The notes under the pieces were generated by a model. It saw nothing but the letters and a program-made list of their open reading frames with translations. It did not search any database and was not told the origin of the DNA. A stretch of DNA of 18,851 bases from AM-0621 sp964573505 (GTDB lineage: Bacteria > Planctomycetota > Planctomycetia > Planctomycetales > Planctomycetaceae), in NCBI GenBank assembly GCA_964573505.1, contig CAZNMS010000138.1, forward strand, positions 1 through 18,851. The letters run 5' to 3'. The position numbers and the translations under genes were made by a program. Positions 7,397 to 16,400 of the stretch are shown here, piece after piece (the stretch's first letter is position 1; the number at the start of each line of letters is the position of its first letter).

Positions 7397-8247
7397 CGAA
7401 CGACATGCACTGCGAGAGGTCCGATCGTTCTTGCTCAAGCGTCACTGCGACTTCGTTAGCGAAATTGATGCGCGGAGTGCTGCTGCTCGTCGCACTGTTT
7501 TGCGGAGTGTCGCCGGTGTTTGCAGAACCGCCGCGCGAGGCTGCCGAAGTGCAAGACACTGTGAAACGCGTGATGTCCGATCCCGAGTTCCGGCATCTCG
7601 AACGCGAGATCGAAGAAGTGGTCCGCAAGGACTTGAATCAGCGCGAATTGCCGAACTGGTTCACGGATGCGATCGAGCGGTTCTTCAAGTGGCTCTTCAG
7701 CGACGAGTCGAAGCCGAGGGGCGATCCGACGCCGCTCATCGGACTCGGGCAACTCTTTCTTTATGTCGCGATCGGATTGGTTGTCGCGCTGCTTGTGTTC
7801 TTGTTGGTCAACCTGCTGAAGCGGTTTGAACCGACGACGATGAAGCGGCCTTATGCGTTGTCGGTCGATGAAGAGGCGATCAATCCGACCGTGCCGCCGG
7901 GTGAGAATCCGCCGTCGACTTACGAAGCGCGCGCCATTCAGTTCGCGCATGCGGGCGACTATCGCTCGGGCTTGCGCGAGTTAGTGCTCGGCTGCATGAG
8001 TTGGACTGAACGAGCCGGGAAAATCCGACATCGGCGCGGCTTGACCAATCGCGACTACATCCGCGCGGTGTGGCGCGAAGTCGAGCGACGGCAAGCAATG
8101 TTGCAGATCGTCGAAGCCTTTGAACTCGTCTTCTATGGCCGACGCGAAGCTGAAGAGTCGCAGTTCGAACGATGTCTCGCGGCGTTTCAATCGGAGTTCC
8201 GTGAGAGCGTTGAGGTGAGCGAGTCGCAGCGAGCAGCGGCGACTTGA
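7393..8247 (+). CDS. DUF4129 domain protein
   Basis: The product is 284 aa. A signal peptide-like segment (about 24-44, ending V-F-A) leads to a periplasmic region (45-115). One TM segment (about 119-142) is followed by a cytosolic DUF4129 domain (about 175-270). Typical features there are ARAIQFAHAGDYRSGLREL, LTNRDYIRAVW, and IVEAFELVFYGRREAEESQF. DUF4129 usually occurs at the C-terminus of, or beside, transglutaminase-like membrane proteins in MoxR-DUF58 operons. Here the transglutaminase part is absent. The ATGA overlap with the previous gene fixes the start. The role is presumably structural or as an adaptor in an envelope complex; this is inferred from context. Confidence 0.82.
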   Translation: MTNDMHCERSDRSCSSVTATSLAKLMRGVLLLVALFCGVSPVFAEPPREAAEVQDTVKRVMSDPEFRHLEREIEEVVRKDLNQRELPNWFTDAIERFFKWLFSDESKPRGDPTPLIGLGQLFLYVAIGLVVALLVFLLVNLLKRFEPTTMKRPYALSVDEEAINPTVPPGENPPSTYEARAIQFAHAGDYRSGLRELVLGCMSWTERAGKIRHRRGLTNRDYIRAVWREVERRQAMLQIVEAFELVFYGRREAEESQFERCLAAFQSEFRESVEVSESQRAAAT

Positions 8248-8324
8248 ATGGCGTTGATCGTCGCCTTTCGCAGAGCGAATGGCAGCGATCGGCTCAACAA
8301 GTTGAAAGCGATCAAGGAATCAGC

Positions 8325-9581
8325 ATGCGGCAGTGGCGTCCGGAATTTGGTTGGCTCGCACTCGCGAGCTTTGTGCTCTTGCTGGGAGTTTGGTGGCTTC
8401 CCGGTTCGGACACATTGTCGACCGATTCCTACAGCGTCACTCATGGCGGCAAGAAAGCGTTCTTCAAAGTCCTGCGTGCCTTCGAAGCAGAGACCGCGCG
8501 CGAGCAAGAGCGACTCGTCAATCCGCTGAAGTCGGCAGGCACGCTGATGGTGCTCGGTCCCGCTCGCTATCCGAGCGAAGCCGAATGGACGCAACTGGCC
8601 GGTGAAGTTGCCGACGGCATGACGCTCGTGTTTGCGACATCGCCTTATGGCAAGACCGACGTTGATCTGAAGCCGTTTGGAGTGAAGGTCGTCTATTCAA
8701 AGTCTGAGTCGAAGCGCGAGATCAAATCGGGCTCGTCGCTGAATGAGAAAGCAGAAGCTGAAGACTCGGCGCAGGAGTCTGATGAGGCGAGCAAAGAGAA
8801 CGCCGCCGAAGAGACGTTCGACGACTTCATGGCGCGACTTAGACGACGCGGCGCTTCTGCAAAGACCGAGCTAGTTGCTGAGCCCGTCAACTGGATCGGC
8901 GCGGGGCATCTGACGATCGCGAGCAACAGCGCGGAAGTCTTGCTGACGGTGAATGACGAACCGTGCGTCGCGCGCGTTCGGTATGGGAATGGAGCGATCG
9001 TCGTTTGCAGTTCGGATGAGATCTTCTCGAACGCAGCGATGCTCGATCCGAATCGGGCGTTGCTCGCCTATCGCATCGTCGAGCGAGCCGGGTTGCAGGC
9101 GCCGATCTTGTTTGATGAGTCGCTCAACATCTCCGGCGTGCCGAAAGTCTTCGGGTCGTTGTTCGCTCCGGCCATTCGGCCCATCACGCTGCAACTGTTC
9201 TTGATCCTCGTGTTGTTTGGTTGGGCGGGAAGTCGCCGCTTCGGTCCGGTCGCTCCGTCGATCGACAAACCGCGTCGCAGCATCGTCGAGCATGCAGAAG
9301 CACTGGGTAGCCTTTATTACAGAGCCGCAGCCGGCGCCGTCGTGCTCTCGCGCTGGCTCGAACATTTGCGTTGGGAACTGCGACTGGGCTCGAAAGACAA
9401 GTTCCGAGCTCGCGATATCGAGATGCTCGCACGTTGGTCGAAAACGCCTCTGCCGCAACTGCGAGCGTTGATGAAGTCCGCAGCGCAAGAGATTCGAAGT
9501 CCGACGCCGTCGAACTCGAACATCGCGCGGTTGATTCAGAAGCTGGCGGAGGTGCGAGCGCGGATTGGGAAGAAGGAGTAG
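8325..9581 (+). CDS. DUF4350 domain membrane protein
   Basis: The product is 418 aa from ATG 8325, preceded by a good AAGGA at 8314-8318. A TTG at 8244 overlapping the previous stop would add 27 aa and is less likely. One TM (about 9-26) leads into an exported domain with the DUF4350 pattern: a conserved GGKKAFFKVLRAFE segment and L-M-V-L-G-P. Then comes a Glu/Ser/Lys-rich low-complexity insert (about 128-168) and D-E-S-L-N at 264-268. A second TM (about 287-303) is followed by a cytosolic tail with R-R-F-G-P and a helical region typical of the family. In known clusters DUF4350 sits with DUF4129, MoxR and DUF58. Enzymatic activity is unknown. Confidence 0.82.
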   Translation: MRQWRPEFGWLALASFVLLLGVWWLPGSDTLSTDSYSVTHGGKKAFFKVLRAFEAETAREQERLVNPLKSAGTLMVLGPARYPSEAEWTQLAGEVADGMTLVFATSPYGKTDVDLKPFGVKVVYSKSESKREIKSGSSLNEKAEAEDSAQESDEASKENAAEETFDDFMARLRRRGASAKTELVAEPVNWIGAGHLTIASNSAEVLLTVNDEPCVARVRYGNGAIVVCSSDEIFSNAAMLDPNRALLAYRIVERAGLQAPILFDESLNISGVPKVFGSLFAPAIRPITLQLFLILVLFGWAGSRRFGPVAPSIDKPRRSIVEHAEALGSLYYRAAAGAVVLSRWLEHLRWELRLGSKDKFRARDIEMLARWSKTPLPQLRALMKSAAQEIRSPTPSNSNIARLIQKLAEVRARIGKKE

Positions 9582-9605
9582 TTAGTAATTGGTAGTTAGT
9601 AATTA
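9579..9605. repeat. 14-bp direct duplication at the DUF4350 stop
   Basis: TAGTTAGTAATT occurs at 9579-9590 and again at 9593-9604, a 14-bp period. The first copy begins with the DUF4350 TAG stop, and the second runs into element A copy 2. It may reflect slippage or be an insertion scar. Confidence 0.7.
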
Positions 9606-9711
9606 GTTCTACAGCGCACCATGTAGCTGAAATCGTGAGATTTCAGGCATTTCAAGCGTCCGAGATCTGACGATCTCGGCTACGGAAACGCGAAGGTGCG
9701 CTGTCGAATTA
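9604..9711. repeat. Palindromic element A, copy 2
   Basis: This copy matches copy 1 (1722-1830) over its full length. The core is 9623-9683 with GTAG and CTAC at its ends. Outer arms ACAGCGCACC (9611-9620) and GGTGCGCTGT (9695-9704) are perfectly complementary. The right hairpin stem is CCGAGATC/GATCTCGG instead of CCGAAATC/GATTTCGG, so both partners of one base pair changed together. It lies between the DUF4350 gene and moxR. Confidence 0.9.
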
Positions 9712-9793
9712 GTTCGGTCGAGGCGGCGAGCGAGTTTGCGGTCGCTCCGATGACCGGTATTGCGAGTTCGTGCTGTATTTTCTGTGACATCGT

Positions 9794-9968
9794 TGAAGAC
9801 GCACTTTCGCAGAGAGGTTGTAATTAATTCGCCACTTGGGCTTGTCCCAGTGGTTTGACGGCTTCTGCGCTACTCGAACGCTCCTTGATTCGAAGTAGCG
9901 CAGAGGCCGTTGAACCCCCGACGCAAGGTCGGGGGCGTTTGAATCACAGCCTCGGAGCGAAAGGCGAC
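9794..9968. repeat. Degenerate palindromic sequences upstream of moxR
   Basis: Two pieces resemble an arm of element C' (13309-13419): 9794-9810 and 9934-9968, the latter containing GGCGTTTGAA and then GGAGCGAAAGGCGAC. Between them lies a strong imperfect hairpin at 9858-9910 (stem of about 20 bp around TCTGCGCTACT) and a GC hairpin at 9915-9935 (CCCCCGAC-GCAAG-GTCGGGGG). These may be old elements inserted in each other. Any moxR promoter must lie in or near this stretch. Confidence 0.5.
9915..9935 (+). terminator. GC-rich hairpin upstream of moxR, weak terminator candidate
   Basis: An 8-bp perfect stem CCCCCGAC/GTCGGGGG has a 5-nt loop, GCAAG. It is followed by CGTTTG, not a real T-run, so intrinsic termination of the upstream operon is only a possibility. 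It could equally be part of a repeat. Confidence 0.3.
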
Positions 9969-10013
9969 ACTGTTTGGCTTCGGTAGCTGCACTCAGTCTT
10001 TGAGGAACCACTC

Positions 10014-10973
10014 ATGCAACTTGATCGCGTCGCGACGCTCTTTCAGCAGGCTGTTGAAGAGATTGGCAAAGTCGTCGTCGGCCAAATGGAACTCGTTGAT
10101 GGCGTGATGATCGCGCTCTTCTCGGAAGGCAGCGTCTTGATTGAAGGCGTGCCGGGACTGGGGAAGACGCTGCTCGTCAATACGCTGTCAAAGGTCGTCT
10201 CGTGCGGGTTCAAGCGCGTGCAATTCACTCCCGACTTGATGCCGTCGGACCTCACGGGGCACAGCGTCTACAGCATGCGAGACCAACAATTTCATTTCAC
10301 TCCCGGTCCGATCTTCACGAACTTGCTGCTGTCGGACGAAATCAATCGCGCTCCCCCAAAGACGCAGTCCGCGCTGCTCGAAGTGATGGAAGAGCGGCAA
10401 GTCACCGTTGATGGCGAGACACGCAAGATCAGCCGACCGTTCTTGATCCTCGCGACACAGAACCCGCTCGAGCACGAAGGCACCTATCCGCTGCCGGAAG
10501 CGCAGGTCGATCGCTTCATGTTCAAGCTGCTCGTCGACTATCCGCCGCCGGCTGACGAGAAGCAGATTCTCGGTCACTACGCCGCCGGTCGAAATCCGCA
10601 TCGACATGCAGGCTTCGAATTGCAGCCGGTCATGACTGCGGAAGATGTGCTCGCAGTGCAGCGTGCCTGCACTCAGGTCATCGTTGAAGAGAAGATCGTC
10701 GGCTACATCGTCGACATCATCGATCGCACGCGGCATTGGCCGACGGTGTCGGTCGGTTCGAGCCCGCGCGGCGGAGTCAACTTGCTCGTCGCGTCGCGAA
10801 CATTGGCGGCGTGCCGAGGTCGCGACTTCGTGACGCCGGACGACATCAAAGAACTCGCTCCCTGGGTGCTGCGACATCGCATCTTGCTGCGACCTGATAT
10901 CGAGATCGAAGGCACGGGGCCGGATGAAGTCATTCAAGAGATTCTCGAAAGCGTCGAGGTGCCTCGCTCATGA
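10014..10973 (+). CDS. moxR: MoxR-family AAA+ ATPase
   Basis: The product is 319 aa, the usual MoxR length. Walker A is G-V-P-G-L-G-K-T at 45-52. Walker B is L-L-L-S-D-E-I-N at 104-111, followed by the MoxR-typical R-A-P-P-K-T-Q-S-A-L-L-E-V-M-E-E-R. Sensor 1 is A-T-Q-N-P at 147-151, and the arginine-finger region is P-E-A-Q-V-D-R-F at 161-168. The C-terminal lid begins after about residue 195. The start ATG 10014 follows GAGGA at 10002-10006. The stop overlaps the DUF58 start by 4 nt (ATGA). MoxR ATPases act as chaperone-like remodelling enzymes for vWA-type partners, here the adjacent DUF58 protein. Confidence 0.95.
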   Translation: MQLDRVATLFQQAVEEIGKVVVGQMELVDGVMIALFSEGSVLIEGVPGLGKTLLVNTLSKVVSCGFKRVQFTPDLMPSDLTGHSVYSMRDQQFHFTPGPIFTNLLLSDEINRAPPKTQSALLEVMEERQVTVDGETRKISRPFLILATQNPLEHEGTYPLPEAQVDRFMFKLLVDYPPPADEKQILGHYAAGRNPHRHAGFELQPVMTAEDVLAVQRACTQVIVEEKIVGYIVDIIDRTRHWPTVSVGSSPRGGVNLLVASRTLAACRGRDFVTPDDIKELAPWVLRHRILLRPDIEIEGTGPDEVIQEILESVEVPRS

Positions 10974-12280
10974 CGCCTCGACCGCGTTTGTTACTGGCGG
11001 CTGCGCTCGTCGTGCCGATCTTCATCGCTTCGATTTGGGCCATCGAATTGCGGCTGATTGGGACGATCTTGAATCTCGGCTTGCTCAGTCTCGCGATCGC
11101 AGATCGGATCGTGAGTCCCGGCTTGCACTGGCTGAAGGTCTCGCGCGAGGTCTCGTCGGTGCTGAGCGTCGGGGCTCCCAATCCGGTGCGCGTGCATGTC
11201 TTCAATCCGTCGAGTCAGCCTTTATCCATTGAGTTGATCGACGAGTTCCCGACTCCCGCGACGTCGTCGGACTTCCCGCTCTCGGTCAGCGTTCCGCCGG
11301 GCACCGAGCGTGAGGTGAAATATTCGTTACAGCCTCAGCGACGCGGGCGTTCGACTTTCAAAGCGGTCCACTTGCGAATGGTCAGTCGGCTCGGGTTATG
11401 GACGCTGCAAGAACGCCGCGAAGTCACGACCGACGTGCGGCTCTATCCCGACATCCGCGCGGTCTATCGCTTTGAGTTGATGGCGCGGAAGAACCGACTG
11501 GAAGAACTCGGACTCAAGATGCATCGGCTGCGCGGGCAAGGCAGTGAGTTCGAACGCTTGCGTGAATATCGCCGCGAAGACGAGTACCGGCAGATCGACT
11601 GGAAGGCGACGGCTCGCACGCAGCAGCTTGTTAGCCGCGAGTTCAACGTCGAGCGCAATCAGAACGTGCTGATCATGCTCGACTGCGGTCGGTCGATGAG
11701 GAACGAGTCGGGCGGATTGGCTTACATCGATCGTGCTCTGAACGCGGCGATCATGCTGAGCTACATCGCGCTGGGGCAGGGCGACAGCGTCGGCTTCTAT
11801 GCGTTTTCCAGTCGTCTCGAACGCGCGATCAAACCCGTGCGCGGTAAGCCCGCCATTCAGACCATCATTCAGCACTCGTTCGATCTCGAAGCACGCTCGG
11901 AAGCATCGGACTACTCAGCCGCCTTCGAGCAAATTCGGCGGCGTTATCGCAAGCGTTCGCTCGCGATCTTGCTGACGCATGTGATCGACGATCAGCACCT
12001 CGAAGCGATCAGTCGGCAAGTCCGCTCCTGGCGCTCGCCGCATTTATTCTTACTCGTCTTCTTGAAGGATCTCGGGCTGACGAACCTCGCTGACAGCGTG
12101 CCCTCGAATGAGATCGAAGCATTCGAAACGGGTGCCGCAGCAGAGCTACTTGTGAGTCTCGCAAAGAGCACCGCAACGCTGCGCGAGAGCGGCATCATGC
12201 TGCTAGAGACGCTGCCTCAGAATCTCTCGGCGGAGTTGATCAACCAGTATCTCGACATCAAAGCTCGGCATTTGATGTAG
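10970..12280 (+). CDS. DUF58 protein with vWA-like fold, MoxR partner
   Basis: The product is 436 aa. Two hydrophobic segments occupy about residues 6-28 and 30-46. A beta-rich exported region (about 55-165) follows, then the DUF58 core: G-S-E-F-E-R-L-R-E-Y near 191-200 and R-Q-I-D-W-K-A-T-A-R at 207-216. The vWA domain has a MIDAS-like D238-C-G-R-S242. DUF58 proteins pair with MoxR ATPases in operons, some linked to envelope integrity or to activation of metal enzymes. The 4-nt overlap with moxR implies coupled translation. Client unknown. Inverted-repeat element C begins 9 nt after the stop. Confidence 0.9.
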   Translation: MTPRPRLLLAAALVVPIFIASIWAIELRLIGTILNLGLLSLAIADRIVSPGLHWLKVSREVSSVLSVGAPNPVRVHVFNPSSQPLSIELIDEFPTPATSSDFPLSVSVPPGTEREVKYSLQPQRRGRSTFKAVHLRMVSRLGLWTLQERREVTTDVRLYPDIRAVYRFELMARKNRLEELGLKMHRLRGQGSEFERLREYRREDEYRQIDWKATARTQQLVSREFNVERNQNVLIMLDCGRSMRNESGGLAYIDRALNAAIMLSYIALGQGDSVGFYAFSSRLERAIKPVRGKPAIQTIIQHSFDLEARSEASDYSAAFEQIRRRYRKRSLAILLTHVIDDQHLEAISRQVRSWRSPHLFLLVFLKDLGLTNLADSVPSNEIEAFETGAAAELLVSLAKSTATLRESGIMLLETLPQNLSAELINQYLDIKARHLM

Positions 12281-12288
12281 CGCAACAT

Positions 12289-12552
12289 CTTGGAGTGCTC
12301 CGGCTCGACGGAGCCCTCCATTTCAGCGGCAGGTGAGGCTTGAAGAACGATCAAGTTCGCCGTCAGTGTGGGCTTCGCATTTGTGATGTCATCAAAGAAG
12401 AATGGGCGCGGCTCTGCTTCCCAATGCGTCACCGAATTGAACCTCGCCGAAAAGTGCTCCTGCGAGAGTCGTTATTGGCCGCGATGTTTTTATTTTCGGG
12501 ACAGCGTTGTACCGCTGAGATGGAGGGCTCCGTCGAGCCGGAGCACTCCAAG
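12289..12552. repeat. Inverted-repeat element C (264 bp, MITE-like)
   Basis: Arms of 43 bp at 12289-12331 and 12510-12552 are complementary with about two mismatches, and enclose a 178-bp core. Each arm also contains a hairpin, GGCTC-GACG-GAGCC. No target-site duplication could be seen. Small ORFs cross the core on both strands, but the shared peptide EMEGSVEPEHSK simply reflects the inverted arms, so I do not call a gene. The right end abuts the cbiQ Shine-Dalgarno (AAGGA at 12550-12554). Confidence 0.9.
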
Positions 12553-12560
12553 GAAAATCA

Positions 12561-13202
12561 ATGAGCACTTACTGGGATCGCTATGGCCGTTCGGTGTCGC
12601 CGTGTCATCGGCTGCCGCCGCTTTTGAAGCTCGGGCTGACGGTCGGGGTCATCTTGCTGAGCATCGCCGTCCCGCTTGAGAACTGGCCGGCTTATGGGGT
12701 GCTCGGCTGCGTGCTGTTTGTCGGGCATAGTGTCGCGCAAATTCCACTCAGCTATCTGCTCAAGCGGCTGAGTTTGTTTCTGCCGTTTCTATTGATGATG
12801 GCGATCTCGCTGCCGCTGTCGCAGGGCTTTCAGCGCGGATGGGAGATCACTGCGATGATCGTGGCGCGCGGCACATTGGCGTTCCTCGCCAGTTTGTGGC
12901 TCGTGAACGTCATGCCGTTCGAGCAACTGTTGCTGACGCTGCGCGGGATCGGAGTACCGGCACTCGTCGTTGCGATTCTGGCCTTCATGTATCGCTACGT
13001 GTTCGTCGTCTGGGACGAGCTCGACAAACTCCGCACGGCACATCGAGCGCGATCGTTCGGCAATCCGAGTTTGTGGTTTCGCTGGAAGACACTCGCGCAA
13101 CTGATCGGCATGTTGTTGATCCGCTCGCTCGAACGCGCCGAACGCATTCACGGAGCAATGCGCGCTCGCGGATGGGACGGAGAAGTGCGTTGGCTGGAGT
13201 GA
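12561..13202 (+). CDS. cbiQ: CbiQ/EcfT-type transmembrane protein of an ECF transporter
   Basis: The product is 213 aa, near the size of CbiQ/EcfT proteins. Hydrophobic segments lie near 22-38, 44-60, 68-88, 97-117 and 132-150. The two cytoplasmic coupling motifs of EcfT are recognisable: R-T-A-H-R-A-R-S-F-G at 158-167 and R-I-H-G-A-M-R-A-R-G-W at 195-205. These helices normally couple to EcfA/CbiO ATPases. Neither an ATPase nor a substrate-binding S-component (CbiM, BioY etc.) is in the window, so the substrate cannot be told; cobalt, nickel or a vitamin are possible. Start ATG 12561 follows AAGGA at 12550-12554, partly built from the end of element C. It is co-oriented with moxR-DUF58 and may be co-transcribed. 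Confidence 0.85.
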   Translation: MSTYWDRYGRSVSPCHRLPPLLKLGLTVGVILLSIAVPLENWPAYGVLGCVLFVGHSVAQIPLSYLLKRLSLFLPFLLMMAISLPLSQGFQRGWEITAMIVARGTLAFLASLWLVNVMPFEQLLLTLRGIGVPALVVAILAFMYRYVFVVWDELDKLRTAHRARSFGNPSLWFRWKTLAQLIGMLLIRSLERAERIHGAMRARGWDGEVRWLE

Positions 13203-13230
13203 CCATTTCCTCGCCCGGTTCACCGCGAGC

Positions 13231-13479
13231 CGTAGCTTGACTCTCTGAGTCGAGCGTCTTCATGAGACGCTGAGCAACTGCCCCTTGCGCCTCTGAGTCA
13301 CGTTTTTGTGGTCGCCTTTCGCTCCGCGAAAGTGCGTCTTCAAACGCCGGAACTTCATTCGAAGTTCGTTTGCACGAGGACGCCTTAAAGACGCTCTTTC
13401 GCGGAGCGAAAGGCGACCATAGGTCGTAGGCACAGCCTCTCCGAATGCGACGATGCTCGACTCAGCGAGTCGAGCTACG
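13231..13479. repeat. Palindromic element D, enclosing element C'
   Basis: Arms at 13231-13257 and 13453-13479 are complementary with a few mismatches. Each arm is a hairpin with a GTAG foot: GTAG then CTTGACTC-TCT-GAGTCGAG on the left (one T-G pair), and CTCGACTC-AGC-GAGTCGAG then CTAC on the right. A further small hairpin, GCGTCT-TCATG-AGACGC, is at 13254-13270. The right arm encodes the last residues and the TGA stop of the minus-strand kinase. It fills most of the 259-bp gap between convergent genes. Confidence 0.82.
13309..13419. repeat. Palindromic element C'
   Basis: Arms of 32 bp at 13309-13340 and 13388-13419 are complementary with one mismatch. Each arm contains the hairpin CTTTCGC-TCC-GCGAAAG (or its complement). 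The centre has another hairpin, GAACTTC-ATTC-GAAGTTC, flanked by CAAACG and CGTTTG. It lies inside element D in the convergent gap and may also limit read-through between cbiQ and the kinase. Confidence 0.85.
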
Positions 13480-16400
13480 ACGCCGCAATCGAATGCGGCT
13501 GAACGGAGCGGCGATCAACCACAGATTGAGGCCGATGTAGCAGCCCATCGGGATGATCACGTACCAGTGACTCCAGTCGTAGGACTGCGAGACGTGCAGG
13601 CGGCTGCGGTGACTTTGCACCAGCGCTGCCATCAAGCCGATCGTGCTGACGAGCATTGTCACTCCGAGCACGATCAGCGGGCGTATTCTTCGTTCGATCA
13701 GCCATTGAGTGATCAGCACCGGCAGCCATGCAGCGGGGAAACCGAACGCGATCACCATTGCCAATTGAAGCAGTTCAAACTGACCGATGTCGGAGCCGAC
13801 GACCGAACTGCCGATAGCTCGCAGCACTTGCCATGAACCGCCCCACCAAACGAACGCTCCGAGCAGCGTCCAAATGGGCGACCAAATGCTGCGTCGCTCG
13901 CGCCAACTGAATCGCAGCGCAAGCAGCGGCAACGCCAGCAGCACGAAACTGGTCAGTCCCGCGAGCCCAATCATCAAGAGCCCGTTCCGGCCAATGTCTT
14001 CCTCGACCCACGGTAGAGGTCGGAACAATCGCGGATCGCGCGGCAACGGGTTTTTGTTTGGGGTTCTGCTGACGTTTGCTGCCAATGGTGATGCTGTAGG
14101 AGAAGTTCCACTCGAAGTGACTTCACGATCGCCCGCTGTTTGCTGCTGACGAGTCGTTCCGACATCGCGCAATGAGACTTGCTGACTCTCGGTCTTGCCG
14201 TTTTTGTTGATCAACACCTGCAAGACTTGCAGACCGCGTGAGTCCTTTGTGGCCGATGTTTCCAATGCCGCATCAACCGCTTGATGCAGAGCGGTAGCCG
14301 TCATCGCCAATCGCGGATTCGCGTCTTCGTTCAAAGTTTCGTCTGCTAGCAATTGCCCGTCTGCTGAGACGAACTGCAGCCGCTGATGCTGCTTGAGCAT
14401 CAAGAGGCGGCCATTGTCGAGCACGCTTGCTCGCAGCCCGTCCCGGACCTGCTGCGGCAACGACCACAACTCGTCGTTGAGGTTGCGAGAGACTCGCAGC
14501 ACCGACGGAGCGGAGTAGTTCTGCAGATCGTTCCGCAGCGCGAGCAGCTCGTCGACGCCGTCCTCATGCAAGTCGACGACCAGCAACTGGTCGTAGCGGT
14601 GCCGCGAATAACGCTCGGCAATCTCCAGTTCGATCGGCAGTTGTTCGCGGTCTTGTTGCTGCTCGCCTTTCACTTCAGGAGCACGCAGCAGCCAGTCTTC
14701 GCCGGGGTTTGACGGCTTGCTCGGTAAGAATTCTGACAATGCAATAACGATTGCACCGCGTTCATCCGGCTTCGCTCGCAACGTCCGCAAGCGCGGAGTG
14801 TCACCCGCAATGCTGTGCCCGTGCTTGCTGAGTTCCCCCGGCCAACGTTTGTGAAAGCGGACGCGGCCCGTCGCCGCATCGAGAGCACGCAGTTCGAACT
14901 CGCCCGGCCATGCGGCTTCGGCCTCTTCGTCCTTCGACAAGAAGTCGAACAGCACGATCTCGGGTGCTCCTTTGCCATCGAGATTGGTGACGCCGACTTG
15001 CAGGAAGTCGATCCACTGCCACTTCATCCGCTGAAACTTGCCGCGTACCTCGGGCCACAACAAATGCCCGTCGCGACCACTGCGAGCTTGCACGATCAGC
15101 GGTCGCTCGGCGTTGCTATGCCACGATGATGGCTCGATCGACACAACGAAGTCTTGAACGTGATCGCCATCAAGATCCGCGAACTCGACGAAGCGAATCG
15201 GGCGATCTCCCGACGACCAGAAGTGATGCGTGCTGTCTTGTCCGACTTCATCCAGCAGCGTGCTCTGCCACTTCAGTTTGCCCGACCGCAGATCGACAAC
15301 TGCCACTTCATAGCGGCACCGCGCCGGCAACTTCGGCTGATGACTGTTCTGCGTCTCTGCCGTGAACGGCACGATCAACTCCCACTGACCGTCTCCATCG
15401 AGATCAACCACTCGCGCATCAAACGCATGGCGTTGCATGAAAGTGCGCGATTCCCATTGCGGAGCCTTCACGAGCGGCGTCGGCCAAAGCGTTGTCGCGT
15501 CTCGTCCCGAGAGCAGTCTCAGCCCGAGCGGCCATTCCGTCGGCATCGGACGATCGGAGTACGACTCAGTTCTCGTTCCATAACCCAGCAAGTCCGCGAA
15601 GCCGTCACCGTTGAGATCGAATGGCTGCGATTCAAGCTTCGTCGCTGCCTTCGCAGAGGTGCTTGACGACTCGTCTTTCAAAGCCGGTGTACTCACACGA
15701 GTGACAGCGCGACGAGTCGGAACGAGCAGCGGTTCGACGGCATGCACGTCTTGCGAAACGTGCCAATCACCGACTTGCGAACCAGTCTTGCCGGATGCGA
15801 TCGGGTTCGACTCATGCCAACGATGATTCGGCTGCCACAACTCGGAGAGACCGTCGCCATCAAGATCACTGGCGGGAATCCAATCTCCGAAGCGTCGCCA
15901 GTGAGTCGGCGAGTCGCCTCGAAAAACTGTCAACTCGCCGGGAGAAGTGAGCGCGTCGAAGTGCCCCGACGCTTCGTCGCGCGGCACGAAGACGCATAGC
16001 TCTGCGCGGCCATCGTTGTCCCAATCAACCAGTTCGGGACGAGTCATCCATGTGCCGGTTTCGAGGAACTGACCGGTGCGTGCATCGATCGTCCACAGGC
16101 GGCTTTCAACGCGGTGATTGGGTTCAACAAACATCGACGCCAACAACACCGGCCCGCCATTGGGGCCGTGCTCCCACCATTGCGGCGCGAACTCGAACGA
16201 CGACAAGAACGCATTCACTCGCCCGCTCATCGGCTGCCGCGACCACCATAAACTTCGTCCGTCCTTACCCGAGAAGCAGTCGGCGAAGAGCGACTTCTCG
16301 TTGTCGAAATGAATCTCATGGTCCGGCTTGATCGAGAGCACGAACACATCGCGCCAGCCGTCGCCGTCGATGTCCGCTCCGATGACAGGAGCGCTATTCC

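Noticed and set aside
8244..8324. TTG 8244 as DUF4350 start
   Set aside because: ATG 8325 has a good AAGGA at proper spacing and places the TM segment at the N-terminus.
12340..12564. 74-aa ORF inside element C
   Set aside because: It starts with TTG, its end is encoded by the inverted arm, and it matches no family I know.
13769..14149. Plus-strand ORFs across the kinase region
   Set aside because: All are antisense shadows of the 1,794-codon kinase frame.
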